From Ruegeria sp. SCSIO 43209 (GTDB lineage Bacteria; Pseudomonadota; Alphaproteobacteria; Rhodobacterales; Rhodobacteraceae), in contig NZ_CP065359.1 in assembly GCF_019904295.1 (NCBI RefSeq), forward strand, positions 2,753,001 through 2,817,000: 64,000 nucleotides of DNA, written 5' to 3'. A program made the translations under genes and the position numbers. Under the pieces are notes generated by a model that saw nothing but the letters and a program-made list of their open reading frames with translations, ran no database searches and had not been told where the DNA came from. Numbering within the stretch: the stretch's first letter is position 1; each line of letters starts with the position of its first letter. Below, piece after piece: positions 62,063-64,000 of this stretch.

Positions 62063-63490
62063 TCAGCTTCCTCGTCCGTTGAAACTGGTATCCTTGTAGG
62101 CTCGCTCACCACTTTTCAGATCTTCGACCCAGATGCGAACCGAGGTGCTGTCAGCCGCCGCAGGGGCAGTACCCTGCGGAGCGGTGATATAGACGCGGGT
62201 CAATTGTGCCGTATCTGCAGTGACATTAACAGTCTCGCCTTCAACACCTTCGATTTCAATCTGCAGCGATGAATCGCCCGCAATCGTCAGTTTGAATGGC
62301 CGATCCTCGCCATGTTTGTTGCGCAGGCGTACATCATAGGTGTTACGGATCGTGCCATCTGAAAGGGTAACGAAAGTCGGATTCCGCACCGGCGCAACCG
62401 TCAAATCGATATCCGAACGAATAAACAGCGCAAAGAGCAGTGCAAATCCGACCAGTGACCATAGCGCCGTGTACAGGATCGTGCGCGGACGCAGGATGTG
62501 TTTCCAAACGTTTTTGGGTGGCTGACCTTCGCGTTCGCGGGCCTCATCACTCAGCGCCATATAATCGATCAGACCACGGGGCTTGCCTATCTTGGCCATC
62601 ATGTCATCGCAGGCGTCGATGCAAAGCGCACAGGTAATGCATTCCAGCTGCTGACCGTCTCGAATGTCGATCCCTACCGGACAGACATTGACGCAAGCCA
62701 TACAATCGATGCAATCGCCCAGCTCGCTGTCAGCCGTACGTTTGCCTTTGCCGCGTGGTTCACCCCGCCATTCGCGATATCCGACGACCAGGGTATCCTC
62801 GTCCATCATCGCGGCCTGTATGCGCGGCCATGGGCAGGCATAGATGCAGATTTGTTCGCGTGCAAAGCCACCGAAGAAAAACGTGGTGCCGGTCAGAATC
62901 AGCATCGTCGTATAGGCCACTGGATGCGCGTTTCCGGTGACCAGATCACGCGCCAGAGTTGGTGCATCCGCAAAATAGAAAACCCAGGCGCCACCAGTTG
63001 CGAGCCCGATGAAGAACCAAGCGACCCACTTGGTCAGGCGCAGCCGCGCCTTGCGGAAATCCAGCTTTTTCTGCCTGTGCAGACGCAGGCGCGCATTACG
63101 GTCGCCCTCGATCCAGCGCTCGACAAGGATATACAGGTCCGTCCAAACCGTCTGCGGGCAGGCATATCCGCACCAGACCCGCCCAAGCGCCGAGGTGAAC
63201 AGGAACAGACCCAATCCTGCCATGATCAGCAGCCCAGCGACAAAATAGAACTCGTGCGGCCAAATCTCGATCCAGAAGAAATAGAAGCGGCGGTTCGCCA
63301 GATCCAGAAGAACGGCCTGATCCGGAAGGCTTGGACCGCGATCCCACCTGATCCAAGGCGTCACATAGTAAATGCCCAGCGTCACCGCCATGATGATCCA
63401 TTTCAAATTGCGAAACGGGCCGGACACACGTCTCGGGAAAATCGGCTCTCTGGCAGCGTAGAGACTGGGGGTGGGATTGGAATCGCTCAC
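62063..63490 (-). CDS. ccoG: Cytochrome oxidase accessory protein CcoG/RdxB
   Basis: Membrane iron-sulfur protein linked to cbb3 oxidase copper handling, 475 aa. A GTG at 63490 with GGAG 7 nt upstream is preferred over the TTG at 63505. Two polyferredoxin 4Fe-4S sets are visible: CIDCMACVNVCPVGID and CITCALCIDACDDMM (about residues 260-310). Additional membrane cysteines lie in CGYACPQTVW and CIYACPWPRIQAAMM. Helices flank them. A C-terminal IgG-like domain follows. It is the first gene of ccoGHIS, with an FNR-type box upstream. Confidence 0.94.
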   Translation of the reverse strand: MSDSNPTPSLYAAREPIFPRRVSGPFRNLKWIIMAVTLGIYYVTPWIRWDRGPSLPDQAVLLDLANRRFYFFWIEIWPHEFYFVAGLLIMAGLGLFLFTSALGRVWCGYACPQTVWTDLYILVERWIEGDRNARLRLHRQKKLDFRKARLRLTKWVAWFFIGLATGGAWVFYFADAPTLARDLVTGNAHPVAYTTMLILTGTTFFFGGFAREQICIYACPWPRIQAAMMDEDTLVVGYREWRGEPRGKGKRTADSELGDCIDCMACVNVCPVGIDIRDGQQLECITCALCIDACDDMMAKIGKPRGLIDYMALSDEAREREGQPPKNVWKHILRPRTILYTALWSLVGFALLFALFIRSDIDLTVAPVRNPTFVTLSDGTIRNTYDVRLRNKHGEDRPFKLTIAGDSSLQIEIEGVEGETVNVTADTAQLTRVYITAPQGTAPAAADSTSVRIWVEDLKSGERAYKDTSFNGRGS

Positions 63491-63552
63491 AGGCTGGCTC
63501 CGCAACTGGCTATTCTGAGTGTGTGTTCTTCCAGATCACGAGGCAAGGGACT

Positions 63553-63566
63553 TTGACATGGGTCAA
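63553..63566. promoter_or_regulatory. FNR/FnrL-type box upstream of ccoG
   Basis: TTGACATGGGTCAA, a perfect palindromic form of TTGAC-N4-GTCAA, matches the FNR/FixK consensus (TTGAT-N4-ATCAA) at all but the two symmetric positions that vary in alphaproteobacterial FnrL sites. It lies 63 bp before ccoG, placed for an activated class II promoter. Confidence 0.78.
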
Positions 63567-63601
63567 AACGCGCATCGAGCAGACACCTTTAGACGCGTGA
63601 A

Positions 63602-64000
63602 TTACTGCTGGCTTCGCGCTTCGCGCCTCAGCCAGTTGATGAAGATTTTCACGGATCGCCTAAGAGCTTGTTTTTGCGTAACTATATGATACCCGCGCGT
63701 ATCCGGCTCGGCGAAGAGTTCGACGACGCGGCCCGCATTGATGTCCGCTTCGACGAATTGTCGCACAGTGACGGTGACCCCTTGCCCAGACCGCAAACCA
63801 TCCAGCAGCAGGTTACCGGGAAGCTGTGTACGCCCCGCGCCGCGTTCGGGTCCGACACCTCGCTCAGTCAGCCATTTTGTCCCCTCAGTCGTGCCAATTT
63901 CCTCAAGCCACGGCAACTGCGCAAGTTCTGCCGGGGACCAATCGGTTTTGTTACCCAATAGTGTGGGTGAGGCGACGATGACCATCGGCGTCTGCAACAA
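63602..64000 (-). CDS. LysR-type transcriptional regulator (partial, 5' end outside window)
   Basis: The C-terminal 132 residues of a LysR-family regulator. PMVIVASPTLLGNK, LAQLPWLEEIGTTEGTKWL, LPGNLLLDGLRSGQGVTVTVRQFVEADINAGRVV and a final IFINWLRREARS are the pattern of the substrate-binding domain, closest in feel to GcvA-like regulators. The DNA-binding domain is beyond the window. The regulated target is unknown. It lies upstream of ccoG on the same strand, but the FNR box between them suggests a separate unit. Confidence 0.85.
   Translation of the reverse strand: MLQTPMVIVASPTLLGNKTDWSPAELAQLPWLEEIGTTEGTKWLTERGVGPERGAGRTQLPGNLLLDGLRSGQGVTVTVRQFVEADINAGRVVELFAEPDTRGYHIVTQKQALRRSVKIFINWLRREARSQQ

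Overview
The window is a core chromosomal segment of a Roseobacter-group alphaproteobacterium (Rhodobacterales, close to Ruegeria/Phaeobacter). The assignment rests on a BztABCD-type amino-acid ABC transporter, an ATP12 F1-ATPase chaperone gene, a ccoGHIS cluster with an FnrL-type box, DUF1127 and long-form S14 proteins, and promoters of the TTGnCA-N17-TAnnnn type. The genus is an inference; there is no rRNA gene to confirm it. No tRNA, rRNA, CRISPR array, integrase or transposase was seen.

Almost everything lies on the minus strand, so the biological order runs from high to low coordinates. It starts with the end of a LysR regulator and ccoG-ccoH-ccoI-ccoS (cbb3 oxidase assembly, FNR box upstream). 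The transcription/translation supercluster follows: secE-nusG, rplK-rplA, rplJ-rplL-rpoB-rpoC, rpsL-rpsG-fusA-tuf, rpsJ-rplC-rplD-rplW, rplB-rpsS-rplV-rpsC-rplP, rpmC-rpsQ-rplN-rplX-rplE-rpsN-rpsH-rplF-rplR-rpsE-rpmD, rplO-secY-adk, and rpsM-rpsK-rpoA-rplQ. After it come degQ-like, rarA, rluC, a HAD phosphatase, an ATP12 gene and bztABC plus a partial bztD.

The striking feature is that this normally compact supercluster is cut at many joints by small accessory modules. They are: a peptidoglycan-binding protein plus adenylate cyclase (nusG|rplK); methyltransferase plus LicD-like protein (rplA|rplJ); CysK-like enzyme, EamA transporter and putative rhamnosyltransferase (rpoC|rpsL); exported amidohydrolase, a 3' fragment of tuf and an unknown protein (tuf|rpsJ); unknown protein plus fatty-acid desaturase (rplW|rplB); PF06684-type protein, 2OG-Fe(II) oxygenase and SDR (rplP|rpmC); an orphan Rieske protein and DUF1127 (rpmD|rplO); a small membrane protein (adk|rpsM); and acetolactate decarboxylase (after rplQ). 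At most breaks an intrinsic terminator closes the upstream ribosomal segment and a near-consensus promoter reopens the next, so the cluster looks like a series of independently transcribed units.

The most notable single items are the disulfide-less bc1-type Rieske protein (17008-17607) and the amidohydrolase flanked by two direct copies of the tuf 3' end with its terminator (32274-34592). The leaders of rplK, rplJ and rplB and the rplL-rpoB spacer contain strong RNA hairpins that are candidates for autoregulation or processing.
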